Source of the DNA: Paenibacillus sanguinis 2301083 = DSM 16941
GTDB lineage: Bacteria > Bacillota > Bacilli > Paenibacillales > Paenibacillaceae
Assembly (NCBI RefSeq): GCF_000374825.1
Contig: NZ_KB895382.1
Location: forward strand, 62,001-126,000
Length of the DNA: 64,000 nt
Direction of reading: 5' to 3'
The translations under genes and the position numbers were made by a program. This document shows positions 16,362 to 25,399 of the stretch, piece after piece. The notes beneath the pieces are model-generated. The model worked only from the letters and a program-made list of their open reading frames with translations. It ran no database searches and had not been told where the DNA came from. Numbering within the stretch: position 1 is the stretch's first letter; each line of letters begins with the position of its first letter.

Positions 16362-16649
16362 TTGAAGGCGCCGGTCAGCGGAAAGTCGTTCGTGAAGGCC
16401 GGGATTAAGGAGGTTGCCCGCAGAGCTGGGGTATCTCCCGCCACCGTAACACGGGTATTATCCGGCCATCCGAAGGTGGGGCTGGAGCACCGGCAACTGA
16501 TTGGCGTATTCAGCTTGCAGGGAAGAGCGGCCGAAGTGGAGGTGGGGCTTGCAGACGGTGTATATCTTAATCTGCTTGATCATCGTCAAGTAATGGTAAC
16601 CAGCGGACGTTTGTACATCTATAATCAACCGATAATGATTGAACTGTAA
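16362..16649 (+). pseudogene. Remnant of a LacI-family regulator (HTH only)
   Basis: Residues 14-42 of the open frame (IKEVARRAGVSPATVTRVLS followed by GHPKVG) match the LacI helix-turn-helix and hinge start. After that the sequence loses all resemblance to the LacI sugar-binding domain and stops at 95 codons. There is no credible start codon with a ribosome binding site. It is best read as a broken LacI-type gene left between the binding protein and the GH13 gene; a functional mini-HTH protein is less likely. Confidence 0.6.
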
Positions 16650-16695
16650 CGCTCCACCACGCTTTTCAGATGATGCTAGAGAGGGGAAATGAACA

Positions 16696-18771
16696 GTGAC
16701 AAACCGTTTCAGATCTTTGACAGCGATGATGGTCGCTTGGCTTGTGCTTCTGACGTTTACTGCGGGCAGCTTGGGGGCTGCTTCACCTGTATGGGCTGCA
16801 GATGAAGGGAATTCGGCTGAAGAGTTGACCAGTGATATTCCGGCCAATACGATAAGGATACATTACCAGCGGGCTGATCGGCAGTATGGAGATATGGGGT
16901 TATGGCTGTGGGGAGATGCAGCCGTTCCGTCTGAAGAGGTGGGAGAGTGGCCCGCGGGGGCGGTCTCCTTCAGCAACCAGCAGACCTCAGACTATGGTGC
17001 TTACATTGATGTGCCTCTCAAGCCCAATGCGGCTCATCTTAATTTTATCGTGCTGAACAAGATCAGCGGTGTGAAGGATGCCAACGATAAATATGTGAGC
17101 TTATCTGCTGCCAGGCCCCAGGAGGTCTGGATCAAGGAAGGCTCTGATGTGATCAGCCTGGAACCTCCATCGGAACCAAGCCAGGGCCATCTGCGCATTT
17201 ATTATGAACGTACGGATAATCAATATGGGGACTGGGAACTTTGGTTATGGGATGATGTAGCTATACCGTCCGAAGAGGAAGGCAGCTGGCCCGCGGGAGC
17301 TTCCGCATTTTCCGGGGAGCAAGTGGATGACCAAGGGGCTTATCTCGACGTGGCCTTAAGTGCGGGTGCGCAAAAGGTCAGCTTCATCGTCGTCAATCGG
17401 GTGACTGGCGATAAGGATGGAGTGGAGCGGACCTTCAACCAATTGGAACAATATCGCACCATCTATCTCAAGCAAGGTGATCCGGGGCTTTATACCTCGC
17501 CACCTTCAGATGGCGGGTCTGGGGGAAGCGAAGCTCATTTTCCGGAGTGGTCCAAGGATTCCGTAATTTATGAGGTCAACATCAGGCAGTATACGGAAGA
17601 GGGAACCTTTGCTGCTTTTGAAGCCCATCTGCCACGTCTGAAGGACCTGGGTGTAGAAATTCTGTGGCTGATGCCCATTCATCCGATCTCTGAGGAGAAC
17701 CGGGTGGGCACCTTGGGTTCGTATTACGCAGTAGCCGACTATAAGGGTATCAATCCCGAGTTTGGCACCATGGCTGATTTTCAACATCTGGTAGACCGGG
17801 CGCATGAGCTTGGCTTCAAGGTTATGCTGGACTGGGTGGCTAATCATACGGGTTGGGATCATTCGTGGATTCAGAACAAGGCCTGGTATGTAACGGATGG
17901 GAATGGTGAAATTGTGGCCCCCGATGGCTGGAGCGACGTAGCGGAGCTTAACTTTGACAATGCCGATATGCGGGCTGCAATGATTGATGCCATGACCTAT
18001 TGGGTTGATGAGGCGGATATTGATGGATACCGCGCGGACTTTGCCTCTGGCGTGCCTCAGGACTTCTGGGAAGACGCGCGGCAGGCGTTGGATGCTATCA
18101 AGCCGGTGTACATGCTGGCGGAGGACGATACCCAAATTGGCTTGCTTCATAAGGCCTTCAATTCAAATTATAATATGGGATTATTTTATAACATTATGAA
18201 GGGAATTGCCGGCGGGGGTGTGAGCGCCGAGGCCGTAAAATCCTTCCTGGAAGGCCAGCAGCAAAGATATCCTGCCGGCTCATATCCAATGAACTACATC
18301 ACTAACCATGACACGAATTCATGGGAGGGAACGGTCTCTGAAATGTTTGGTGCTGCTGAGGATGTAAACGCCGTGTTGAGCTTCACCGTGCCGGGTATGC
18401 CATTAATTTATTCAGGTCAGGAAGCTGGACTAAACAAACGCCTTGAATTCTTCGAGAAAGATGAGATTGATTGGAGTGATCTGTCCAAGCAAGCTTTCTA
18501 TCAGACGCTGGTTGACTTGAAGAAGAATAATCCAGCGCTGTGGAACGGGGAAGCTGGCGGGGCCATCAAATATCTGTCTTCATCGGATAGCCAGGTGCTG
18601 GCTTTTGAACGCGAGAAGGAGGGCAACCGGGTTATTGTGCTGTTGAACTTGTCCGGTTCGCCGCGATCTTCTACAGTGCAGCTTGACGATTTGGCGGGCA
18701 GCTATCAGGATGTATTCGGATCGTCCGGCACTGTGCTTGGATCAAGCCATACGTTTAGCTTGGCGGCGTGA
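16696..18771 (+). CDS. Secreted GH13 alpha-glucan hydrolase with two pullulanase-type CBMs
   Basis: 691 residues from GTG at 16696 (GAGAGGGGA upstream). A Sec signal peptide ends near ASPVWA-A. Two tandem CBM41/PUD-type modules follow (about residues 50-155 and 160-265), each with the pattern IRIHYQRADRQYGDMGLWLW or LRIYYERTDNQYGDWELWLW. A Ser/Gly linker leads to a GH13 catalytic barrel: candidate nucleophile Asp448 (GYRADFA), acid Glu476 (MLAEDD) and Asp539 (TNHDT). It would cleave starch-like glucans outside the cell and feed oligosaccharides to the flanking transporter. No LPXTG or membrane anchor is seen. Confidence 0.93.
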   Translation: MTNRFRSLTAMMVAWLVLLTFTAGSLGAASPVWAADEGNSAEELTSDIPANTIRIHYQRADRQYGDMGLWLWGDAAVPSEEVGEWPAGAVSFSNQQTSDYGAYIDVPLKPNAAHLNFIVLNKISGVKDANDKYVSLSAARPQEVWIKEGSDVISLEPPSEPSQGHLRIYYERTDNQYGDWELWLWDDVAIPSEEEGSWPAGASAFSGEQVDDQGAYLDVALSAGAQKVSFIVVNRVTGDKDGVERTFNQLEQYRTIYLKQGDPGLYTSPPSDGGSGGSEAHFPEWSKDSVIYEVNIRQYTEEGTFAAFEAHLPRLKDLGVEILWLMPIHPISEENRVGTLGSYYAVADYKGINPEFGTMADFQHLVDRAHELGFKVMLDWVANHTGWDHSWIQNKAWYVTDGNGEIVAPDGWSDVAELNFDNADMRAAMIDAMTYWVDEADIDGYRADFASGVPQDFWEDARQALDAIKPVYMLAEDDTQIGLLHKAFNSNYNMGLFYNIMKGIAGGGVSAEAVKSFLEGQQQRYPAGSYPMNYITNHDTNSWEGTVSEMFGAAEDVNAVLSFTVPGMPLIYSGQEAGLNKRLEFFEKDEIDWSDLSKQAFYQTLVDLKKNNPALWNGEAGGAIKYLSSSDSQVLAFEREKEGNRVIVLLNLSGSPRSSTVQLDDLAGSYQDVFGSSGTVLGSSHTFSLAA

Positions 18772-18806
18772 GGTTATCAGGTATTCACCCAATAGGAGGG
18801 GATGTC

Positions 18807-19730
18807 ATGAAAACAGGTGCTTCCAATCCGGGGCGGACCTTTGGACGAATCAAGCGGAACAGCGGACTGTATTTGCTGCTGTTACCCGCCGTGGTGCTCA
18901 CGCTGCTCTTTGCCTACAAGCCGATGTACGGCGTGCTGATTGCGTTCAAGGATTATAGCCCGGCGCTTGGCATTAACGGGAGCCCCTGGGTGGGGTTCAA
19001 GCATTTTGAGAAATTCTTCAATTCCTATCAGTTCTCAACAACGATAAAGAATACGATTATTATCAGCTTGTATAGCATTGCCACGTTTCCGATTCCCATT
19101 GTGCTGGCCTTAATGGTGAATCAGATGAAGGCGGGCCGCTTCCGCCGCTTCTTCCAAACGGTTTCCTACATGCCGCATTTTATCTCCACCGTTGTTATGG
19201 TGGGCCTGATGCTGATTTTGCTCTCGCCAAGCACTGGGCTGGTAGGCCATTTATACAAGCTATTTGGCGGAGAGGCCCCCGATTTAATTGGGTCTGCCGG
19301 GTGGTTCAGCAGCCTTTATGTTTGGTCAGACGTCTGGCAGCATGTGGGTTGGGACAGCATCATCTTTATCGCTGCGCTATCTACGGTGGACCCCAGCTTA
19401 TATGAAGCAGCGACGGTAGACGGAGCCAGCCGCTGGCATAAAGTGCGCTATATCGATATCCCGATGCTGATGCCAACGGCCATTATTTTGTTGATTCTGC
19501 GGGTCGGAGGTTTGCTGGGAGTAGGCTTTGAGAAGGTGTATCTGATGCAAAATGACTTGAATATCACCTCAAGTGAAATTTTGTCTACGTATATTTACAA
19601 GATTGGCCTGCTCAGCAGCCAGTATAGCTTCTCTTCCGCCGTTAACCTGTTCAATACTGTCATTAACTTTATGCTGCTTATTCTCGTCAATCAGATTTCC
19701 AAGAAATTTAGCGAGAATAGCCTTTGGTAA
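18807..19730 (+). CDS. ABC sugar transporter permease, LplB type
   Basis: 307 residues from ATG at 18807, which has AGGAGGGGA 5 nt upstream. Six membrane helices are apparent, beginning with LYLLLLPAVVLTLLFAYKP. The inner-membrane-type EAA loop is YEAATVDGASRWHKVRYIDIP, the ATPase contact (written here within 20 residues as EAATVDGASRWHKVRYIDIP). It pairs with the permease at 19746. No ATPase gene accompanies them, as is usual for LplB/YtcP systems that share an MsmX-like ATPase. Confidence 0.93.
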   Translation: MKTGASNPGRTFGRIKRNSGLYLLLLPAVVLTLLFAYKPMYGVLIAFKDYSPALGINGSPWVGFKHFEKFFNSYQFSTTIKNTIIISLYSIATFPIPIVLALMVNQMKAGRFRRFFQTVSYMPHFISTVVMVGLMLILLSPSTGLVGHLYKLFGGEAPDLIGSAGWFSSLYVWSDVWQHVGWDSIIFIAALSTVDPSLYEAATVDGASRWHKVRYIDIPMLMPTAIILLILRVGGLLGVGFEKVYLMQNDLNITSSEILSTYIYKIGLLSSQYSFSSAVNLFNTVINFMLLILVNQISKKFSENSLW

Positions 19731-19745
19731 GGGAGGAGAAGGACA

Positions 19746-20666
19746 ATGAACTCCGTAAACCCGGTAGTGCGTCCCGTCGCAGGGAAAACTCATCCTCAGT
19801 CATCCGATAGAGTGATGGATATCCTGCTTTATACTTTTGCGGTGTTATTTCTGATCGTGATCATCTATCCGCTGTATTTTATCGTAATCGCTTCCTTCAG
19901 TGATCCATCGGCAGTTGCTGGAGGTCAGGTCTGGGTGCTGCCCAAGGGCTTCACGCTGGACGGATACAAGGAACTGTTCAAGCATGAAAATATCTGGATT
20001 GGCTATCGCAACACGATATTGTACACGGTGGTAGGTACGGCCATTGGATTATTCGTCAATATATCTGCGGCCTATGCGTTATCACGCAAGGATTTGGTGG
20101 GACGAAAATTACTTTCGCTGTTCTTCATCTTTACGATGTTTTTCAGTGGAGGCTTGATTCCCACCTTCCTGACCATCCGTGATTTTCATATGTACGATAC
20201 ATTTCTGGTTATGGTGTTGCCTTTCTCCGTCATCGTTTATGATATCATCGTGGCGAGAACGTTCTTCCAGTCCAGTATTCCCGAAGACTTATGGGAAGCA
20301 GCCCAACTGGACGGCTGCGGTAATCTGCGGTATTTTGCGCAAATCGTACTGCCGTTGTCCAAGGCGATTATTGCCGTGCTGGGCTTATGGATTGCCGTAG
20401 GTTATTGGAACTCGTATTTTAACGCCTTGATTTATTTGAAGAATCCCGACCTGCACCCGTTGCAGCTCATTCTTCGCAATATCCTGATTACTAACCAAAT
20501 GCAATCGGGTATGGGCACCGGGGAGGCAGCCCAAATTGCCCTTCGGATGGCCAATCTGATGCGTTATTCTGTCATTATTATCGCTACGGTACCGATCATG
20601 TGCGTGTACCCCTTCGTACAGAAATACTTCAACCAGGGGGTGATGATCGGAGCCGTTAAGAGTTAA
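19746..20666 (+). CDS. ABC sugar transporter permease, YtcP type
   Basis: 306 residues; GGGAGGAGAAGGACA precedes the ATG. Six membrane helices, with ILLYTFAVLFLIVIIYPLYF first. The EAA loop reads PEDLWEAAQLDGCGNLRYF. The C-terminus MRYSVIIIATVPIMCVYPF and YFNQGVMIGAVKS is typical of the family. It lies 15 bp after the partner permease in the same operon. Confidence 0.93.
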   Translation: MNSVNPVVRPVAGKTHPQSSDRVMDILLYTFAVLFLIVIIYPLYFIVIASFSDPSAVAGGQVWVLPKGFTLDGYKELFKHENIWIGYRNTILYTVVGTAIGLFVNISAAYALSRKDLVGRKLLSLFFIFTMFFSGGLIPTFLTIRDFHMYDTFLVMVLPFSVIVYDIIVARTFFQSSIPEDLWEAAQLDGCGNLRYFAQIVLPLSKAIIAVLGLWIAVGYWNSYFNALIYLKNPDLHPLQLILRNILITNQMQSGMGTGEAAQIALRMANLMRYSVIIIATVPIMCVYPFVQKYFNQGVMIGAVKS

Positions 20667-20710
20667 TCCGAATGCTATGCTATTTCATCAAAACATATGG
20701 GGGAATTCAG

Positions 20711-22339
20711 ATGAACAAGAAGGCAGGAAGACGCTCGTCCAGGAAATGGATGTCCGTGATGCTTGCAGCTACGCTGGCGCTGGGATTAGCAGGTTGCGGA
20801 AGTGGCGATTCTGCGAATCCGGGCAACACAGGCAATACAGGGCAAGGCGAAACGGAAAACTTCAACAAAGAGGGTCTCCCTATCGTGACCGAACCGGTGA
20901 CTTTGAAAGTGTTGACCATGCGCTGGGGCAATATGGGCGATACCTTTACCCAAAATCAGTGGCTCAAAGATCTGGAGGCCAATACCAATGTGAAAATTGA
21001 GTGGCAAGTGGTCTCCTCCAACGACTGGAGTGAGCAGAAATCCATTATGCTGGCAAGCGGCACCTTGCCTGATATCATCCTGGGGAACCAGACCTTTTCC
21101 GATTCGGATATTGTGAATAACCTTAGCTATTTCCGCCCGCTCGACGATTATATTGAACAATATATGCCGAATTTAAAGGCGGCGATGGCAGAAACACCAG
21201 AATTGAAAAAGATTAGCACCTTCCCGGACGGTAAAATATACTCTCTGCCAACCCGTCTGCCTGCTCGGCCCAAAACCAAAAACCAGCCGGTCATTAACAA
21301 GGCATGGCTTGATAAGCTGGGGCTTGCTATTCCAGACACGACCGATGATCTCTATAACGTATTGAAAGCGTTTAAGGAGCAAGACCCAAACGGTAATGGC
21401 AAGCCGGACGAAATTCCATATACAGAAACGGGACTGGCGCCCGATTTCCTGAATCCGTTCGGTATTACTGACATTAACGCCAACAGTATGCTGATCAGGG
21501 ATGGCCAGCCGGTGTTCTATCCGGTCAGTGAGGAATACAAGGAAGGGCTGAAGTATGCCAGCAAGTTGTATGCAGAGGGCCTGATCGATAAGGAGTTGTT
21601 CACTCAGGATGCTACGATGACTTCGGCCAAGCAGCAAAATGCCGATGCAGCCATTGTTGGCTTCAGCAATCAATGGACACCGGATGCCGTATTTGGCAAA
21701 TGGAGTGACCAATACGAGATGATTCCACCGATAGCCGGACCGGACGGGAAGCGCTACAACCCGGGGAATCCCAATGGCATGAGCTTCAACCGCAACGAAA
21801 TGCTGATTACGAGTTCTTGCAAATTTCCGGAAGTAGCTGCACGCTGGGCGGATCAGTTCTATACGAATGAAGCAAGCATTCAAAATTTCTGGGGTGCGAT
21901 CGGGACGGTTATTGAGAAGAACGATGACGGTACTTATACTTTAATGGACCCGCCGGAAGGGACCAGTGCGGATGCCTGGTATTGGGAACAATCGCTGCGT
22001 GATTTTGGTCCGAAATATGTGAGCCCGTCCTTTGAAGAGAAGATTGTGTTGAACAAGGAAGCCGGGGATGGCTTGAAGCTGGAAATCGATAAGCTCGGCA
22101 GCGAATACGTGACGGATCCGTTCCCTAACGTGATGTATACGGCTGAGGAATTTCAGGAGCTGCCCACGCTGACAACAGACATCGATAGCTATGTGGCTGC
22201 AATGCGCGCGCAGTGGGTGACCAAGGGCGGCATTGAAGAAGGTTGGGATGCCTACGTGAAAAAGCTGAACGACATGGGGCTTGATAAGCTGATGAAGATT
22301 CGCACGGATGCTTATAACCGGTATATGAGTGTAGATTAA
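20711..22339 (+). CDS. Extracellular sugar-binding lipoprotein of an ABC transporter (copy 2)
   Basis: 542 residues from ATG at 20711 (GGGGG upstream). Lipobox LAGC in the signal peptide, then a short Gly/Asn/Thr linker and the same binding domain as copy 1. Conserved blocks shared with copy 1 include LTMRWGNMGDTF, IEWQVVSSNDW and EQDPNGNGK; differences concentrate at PASQPASPKS versus PTRLPARPKT. Having two near-identical binding proteins flank the permeases suggests recent duplication with possible specificity divergence. Confidence 0.93.
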   Translation: MNKKAGRRSSRKWMSVMLAATLALGLAGCGSGDSANPGNTGNTGQGETENFNKEGLPIVTEPVTLKVLTMRWGNMGDTFTQNQWLKDLEANTNVKIEWQVVSSNDWSEQKSIMLASGTLPDIILGNQTFSDSDIVNNLSYFRPLDDYIEQYMPNLKAAMAETPELKKISTFPDGKIYSLPTRLPARPKTKNQPVINKAWLDKLGLAIPDTTDDLYNVLKAFKEQDPNGNGKPDEIPYTETGLAPDFLNPFGITDINANSMLIRDGQPVFYPVSEEYKEGLKYASKLYAEGLIDKELFTQDATMTSAKQQNADAAIVGFSNQWTPDAVFGKWSDQYEMIPPIAGPDGKRYNPGNPNGMSFNRNEMLITSSCKFPEVAARWADQFYTNEASIQNFWGAIGTVIEKNDDGTYTLMDPPEGTSADAWYWEQSLRDFGPKYVSPSFEEKIVLNKEAGDGLKLEIDKLGSEYVTDPFPNVMYTAEEFQELPTLTTDIDSYVAAMRAQWVTKGGIEEGWDAYVKKLNDMGLDKLMKIRTDAYNRYMSVD

Positions 22340-22701
22340 TAAGAATAGGTCCTGTCGCCTCCTTGATGTGTGGAGAGCGGCGGGGCTTTTTAATTTGTTC
22401 AGGGCTGTTAGTGCGATGGGACTAAGTGTTGATGAGCTAAACGAAGCAGGGATGATGGAAAGGGGCGGCGAACTAGAGAAGAATAAGAGAAACGAGATAA
22501 GCTAATAAGAATGAACCTATTGAAGCCTATCCGGTTCAGCAAAAAGACAGGGTATGATACACCAGACATAACTGCATTTGCCGAAAAATTTATAACACGG
22601 ACAATCAATTGGTTCAAGATGAACCTATCACGGAGAATCATGCGCTGATATGTATCAGCCTTTCTTGATGGCGAGCAATGACAAGGAGGAAAGCGGTTAG
22701 G
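22340..22701. other. Intergenic region, possible terminator, otherwise nothing seen
   Basis: Directly after the operon, 22350-22392 can fold into an imperfect GC-rich hairpin followed by five T residues (GGCGGGGCTTTTT), a plausible but weak terminator. The remaining 300 bp show no gene or clear repeat. Confidence 0.4.
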
Positions 22702-23283
22702 ATGGATTTCTTGAATTACGATTACTTGCAGCAAGGGAATGGCCGTCAGCAAAAAGCCTACCAGGTAATAGAGGAATTACAGGTCATGAGTAGACTGGCT
22801 CCATATCATCCGGTATTGGCCGGAACGATTCCGCTGAATATTGATATCCCTGCAAGCGATCTGGATATTATTTGTGAAGTGCATGATGCTGAATCCTTTG
22901 CATTATTATTGGATCAGCAATTTGGAGCTTGTGACAAATATAATCGCTCCGGGAAGGTGGTCGCCGGAATGCCACGGATGGTAGCAAGGTTCAGCTATAG
23001 TAGCTTCTGGTTGGAAATCTTTGGCCAACCGTTACCGGTAACGAAGCAAAATGCCTATCGGCATATGGTCATTGAGCATCGGCTGCTGGAGTTAGCAGGT
23101 AACGAGGCGGCAGAAGCCATACGTCAGCTCAAGAAGAGCGGGCTCAAGACGGAACCGGCCTTCGCGGAGTATTTCGGCCTGGCCGGTGATCCTTACCAAG
23201 CCTTGCTGGATATGGCGGATTGGGAGGATACCCGGCTAGCCTTGTGGATCAGGGAGAAGGAACGTAGGGACAAGTGTCAATAG
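22702..23283 (+). CDS. DUF4269 protein, nucleotidyltransferase-like
   Basis: 193 residues from ATG at 22702; AAGGAGGAA lies upstream. The segment LAGTIPLNIDIPASDLDIIC carries the G-(T)-x(n)-D-x-D pattern of a minimal nucleotidyltransferase fold, and the N-terminal NYDYLQQGNGRQQKAYQVI is characteristic of the DUF4269 family. Substrate unknown. It is monocistronic, followed by a long repeat-filled gap. Confidence 0.85.
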   Translation: MDFLNYDYLQQGNGRQQKAYQVIEELQVMSRLAPYHPVLAGTIPLNIDIPASDLDIICEVHDAESFALLLDQQFGACDKYNRSGKVVAGMPRMVARFSYSSFWLEIFGQPLPVTKQNAYRHMVIEHRLLELAGNEAAEAIRQLKKSGLKTEPAFAEYFGLAGDPYQALLDMADWEDTRLALWIREKERRDKCQ

Positions 23284-23428
23284 TGGGGATAACTACATGT
23301 TTAAGCATCCAAGCAGGGTACTGTCAAGTTTACAGAGAAGAAGATGTCAGTTAGGAAGAGTGGACAGCTTGAATCGGCCATTTAGAGGATGTCATGATGA
23401 TCAACCGCCCCATTGAACGGGAAATCCT

Positions 23429-23538
23429 CAGACTGTTGAGAAAGGGCGTAACGTAACATTTTTATGGAGAAAAACCCTTATAGGCTAAGGGCTCTTCTAT
23501 CCGAAATGTACGGAAGACCAAACTTTCTCAACAGTCTG
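23429..23538. mobile_element. MITE-like element with perfect 16-bp TIRs and 8-bp target duplication
   Basis: The arms CAGACTGTTGAGAAAG (23429-23444) and CTTTCTCAACAGTCTG (23523-23538) are perfect inverted repeats bounding a 110-bp non-coding element. GAAATCCT occurs immediately outside both ends (23421-23428 and 23539-23546), an 8-bp target site duplication. The interior has a small hairpin (CCCTTA/TAAGGG) but no reading frame. The target itself belongs to the GGATTTCCCGTT repeat family, so the insertion is nested. The helper transposase is not in this window. Confidence 0.85.
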
Positions 23539-23574
23539 GAAATCCTCCATATAAAGCTTGCTGCTTGGAGTGAT

Positions 23575-23722
23575 GACACAGCATTATAGGGAATTCATCC
23601 ATCTAATCTGGACTAAATCGTCGAAAAGGGGCTCTAAGCTCGAAATTATAGGGAGCTTTTCCAGCTAAACCTCAGGATTTGCTATTTTTTCAATAATTAG
23701 TGGGAGAATTTCCTGTTAGTGT
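23575..23722. repeat. Short GGGA...TTTCC...TAA repeat units
   Basis: Three loosely similar hairpin-forming units spaced about 50-65 bp apart (around 23585, 23648 and 23698) share TATAGGGA and TTTCC followed by GTTAA- or CTAA-like ends. They resemble the units at 60424-60609. They are non-coding. Confidence 0.5.
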
Positions 23723-23728
23723 GGATTA

Positions 23729-23766
23729 GTATTGTTAATTCACATTAGTATCGTCAGTAACAATAC
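23729..23766. repeat. Inverted repeat GTATTGTT/AACAATAC
   Basis: 8-bp perfect arms separated by 22 bp, within AT-rich sequence containing two CACATTAGTA/ATTAGTATTG-like near repeats. It has no T-run and could be an operator or a repeat remnant. Confidence 0.4.
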
Positions 23767-23842
23767 CCTCTTTACCCTCAGTAGTAAGGGATTGTATCGA
23801 CCTTAAACCGTAAGCAACAGTGGGCCAAACATGCGTAATAAG

Positions 23843-23938
23843 CGGCAGCGCCTATGCTCACCAGTTGAATAGGAGCAGCGTCCGTGCTCATCAGTTGATG
23901 GGAGCAGCGTAGTGCTCATCAGCAATTGACCTTTAAGC
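23843..23938. repeat. Three imperfect tandem copies of a roughly 30-bp unit
   Basis: The unit has the form GGAGCAGCGT-x-GTGCTCATCAGTTGAT. Copies begin near 23843, 23872 and 23901. Each contains a GAGCA/TGCTC hairpin. It lies 70 bp upstream of the YfiT-like gene and carries no reading frame. Confidence 0.65.
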
Positions 23939-24012
23939 AGTGCGTCTGGAGGTATGAACCACGATTCAGAAGGAGTATAATGAATCCACTCAATAAAGAG
24001 GAGGAATAGCAA

Positions 24013-24534
24013 ATGGACCCTAGATATCCGATCGGCAAGTTTGAATTTGAAGGTGTTGTGACCCCGGCACAGCGGGAGGTATGGATTAAGGAAATTGCCG
24101 CTTTGCCTGCCAGGATAAGAGAGGCTGTTGAAGGACTGAGCGAGGAACAACTGAACTTGACTTACCGGGAAGGTGGCTGGAGCCTGCGTCAGGTGGTACA
24201 CCATGTGGCCGATAGCCATATGAACGCCTATATCCGGTTTAAGCTGGCATTGACGGAGGATACCCCAACCATTCGGCCTTATTACGAGGACCGGTGGGCT
24301 GAGTTGGCTGATTCCTGGGCAGGGGTGGAGGTTTCCTTATCTTTGCTGGAGGCGTTGCATCATCGATGGGTAATTTTGCTAGAGACATTAAGTGATGGCG
24401 ATTATGAGAAGCCGTTCTTTCATCCCGGTACGGAACAGACCACAAGCCTGGCCTATAATTTAGGCAATTATGCATGGCACGGCAATCATCATCTGGCCCA
24501 CATCACCTCCTTGCGGGACCGGCTGCATATTTAA
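24013..24534 (+). CDS. yfiT: YfiT/BstA-like DinB-fold metalloprotein (putative bacillithiol transferase)
   Basis: 173 residues, the usual family length. The chain starts YPIGKFEFEG and has the DinB-fold metal site: His in VVHHVADSHMN and two His in HGNHHLAHIT. The block YIRFKLALTEDTPTIRPY is nearly the same as in Bacillus YfiT. This family transfers bacillithiol or hydrolyses small substrates using a divalent metal in the cytoplasm. AAGAGGAGG precedes the ATG. It is followed 17 bp later by the CPBP protease gene, probably an operon. Confidence 0.9.
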   Translation: MDPRYPIGKFEFEGVVTPAQREVWIKEIAALPARIREAVEGLSEEQLNLTYREGGWSLRQVVHHVADSHMNAYIRFKLALTEDTPTIRPYYEDRWAELADSWAGVEVSLSLLEALHHRWVILLETLSDGDYEKPFFHPGTEQTTSLAYNLGNYAWHGNHHLAHITSLRDRLHI

Positions 24535-24551
24535 GGGATGGGAGAGTGAAA

Positions 24552-25385
24552 ATGAAGCAAGCCTTTGCAATAACGGGGAAAATGGTGCTTACTGTGCTGA
24601 TCTTTATCGTACTCGTTGTGATGGGGGAGATATTGCTGATCATTTCAGGCGGGCAGACGGGCTGGAGTGGGCAGCTAGTGACGAATATAGCGATGATGGG
24701 AGCTCCTCTCATCATGTACGCTATCTTTGAACGGAGGCATCGCTGGGGCCTGGGACTGCTCCAGCCTCGGGCGGCAGTGAATGCTGGCCTGGGGATGTTG
24801 ACTGGAGTCGGGTTAATTACGGTAAGCTTTGCCGCAATTTGGGCTTTGGGAGGATTACAGGTTACTTCCGTCCATGGTGATGCAGCAACCTGGCGGTTGG
24901 TCGGTATTCAGTTCGTGGTTTTTACTTTTGTCGCCATTAGCGAAGAGTTGCTGTGTCGAGGATATTTGCAGGGACTTATCAAATACCATTATGGCTTGCG
25001 CGCAGCGGTATGGATTCCCTCCCTGTTGTTTGCTCTGCTGCATTTGGGCAACCCAGGTATTTTGGCAACACCGTTGCCGCTGTTAAATATATTTCTCGTT
25101 GGTATATTTTTTGCGATGACCCGAGAGATCACGGGGGGACTGTGGTTTCCGACAGGCTTCCACCTGACCTGGAACTTTGTGCAAGGGAATGTGTTTGGTC
25201 TAGCGGTTTCCGGTACGGAAGGAGGCTCCTTAATGACCTCTGAAGTGCAGGGCCATCCGGTTATTTCCGGCGGGAGCTTTGGTGCGGAGGGAAGCTTGCT
25301 GACAACGATTATTCTTCTGCTGGCCTGCCTGCTTGTGCTGCGTATACATCGGAGACTTGATCGCTTGCCCCGCATGGGGCGGTAA
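24552..25385 (+). CDS. CPBP-family (Abi/CAAX-like) intramembrane metalloprotease
   Basis: 277 residues from ATG at 24552 (GGGAGAG upstream); the in-frame extension overlaps the YfiT-like gene and is rejected. Seven to eight membrane helices. The catalytic motifs are SEELLCRGYLQGL (Glu-Glu and Arg), LFALLHLGNPG (His) and FHLTWNFVQG (His, Asn). Family members process prenylated-like peptides or bacteriocin-related proteins; substrate here unknown. Confidence 0.9.
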   Translation: MKQAFAITGKMVLTVLIFIVLVVMGEILLIISGGQTGWSGQLVTNIAMMGAPLIMYAIFERRHRWGLGLLQPRAAVNAGLGMLTGVGLITVSFAAIWALGGLQVTSVHGDAATWRLVGIQFVVFTFVAISEELLCRGYLQGLIKYHYGLRAAVWIPSLLFALLHLGNPGILATPLPLLNIFLVGIFFAMTREITGGLWFPTGFHLTWNFVQGNVFGLAVSGTEGGSLMTSEVQGHPVISGGSFGAEGSLLTTIILLLACLLVLRIHRRLDRLPRMGR

Positions 25386-25399
25386 GTCCATATCCCAAA

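Noticed and set aside
16458..16847. Leftward open frame of 129 codons overlapping the LacI remnant and the GH13 signal peptide
   Set aside because: It is antisense to a clear signal peptide, has no ribosome binding site and no family resemblance.
23843..23938. Possible CRISPR array
   Set aside because: The three copies are contiguous without unique spacers and no cas gene is near.
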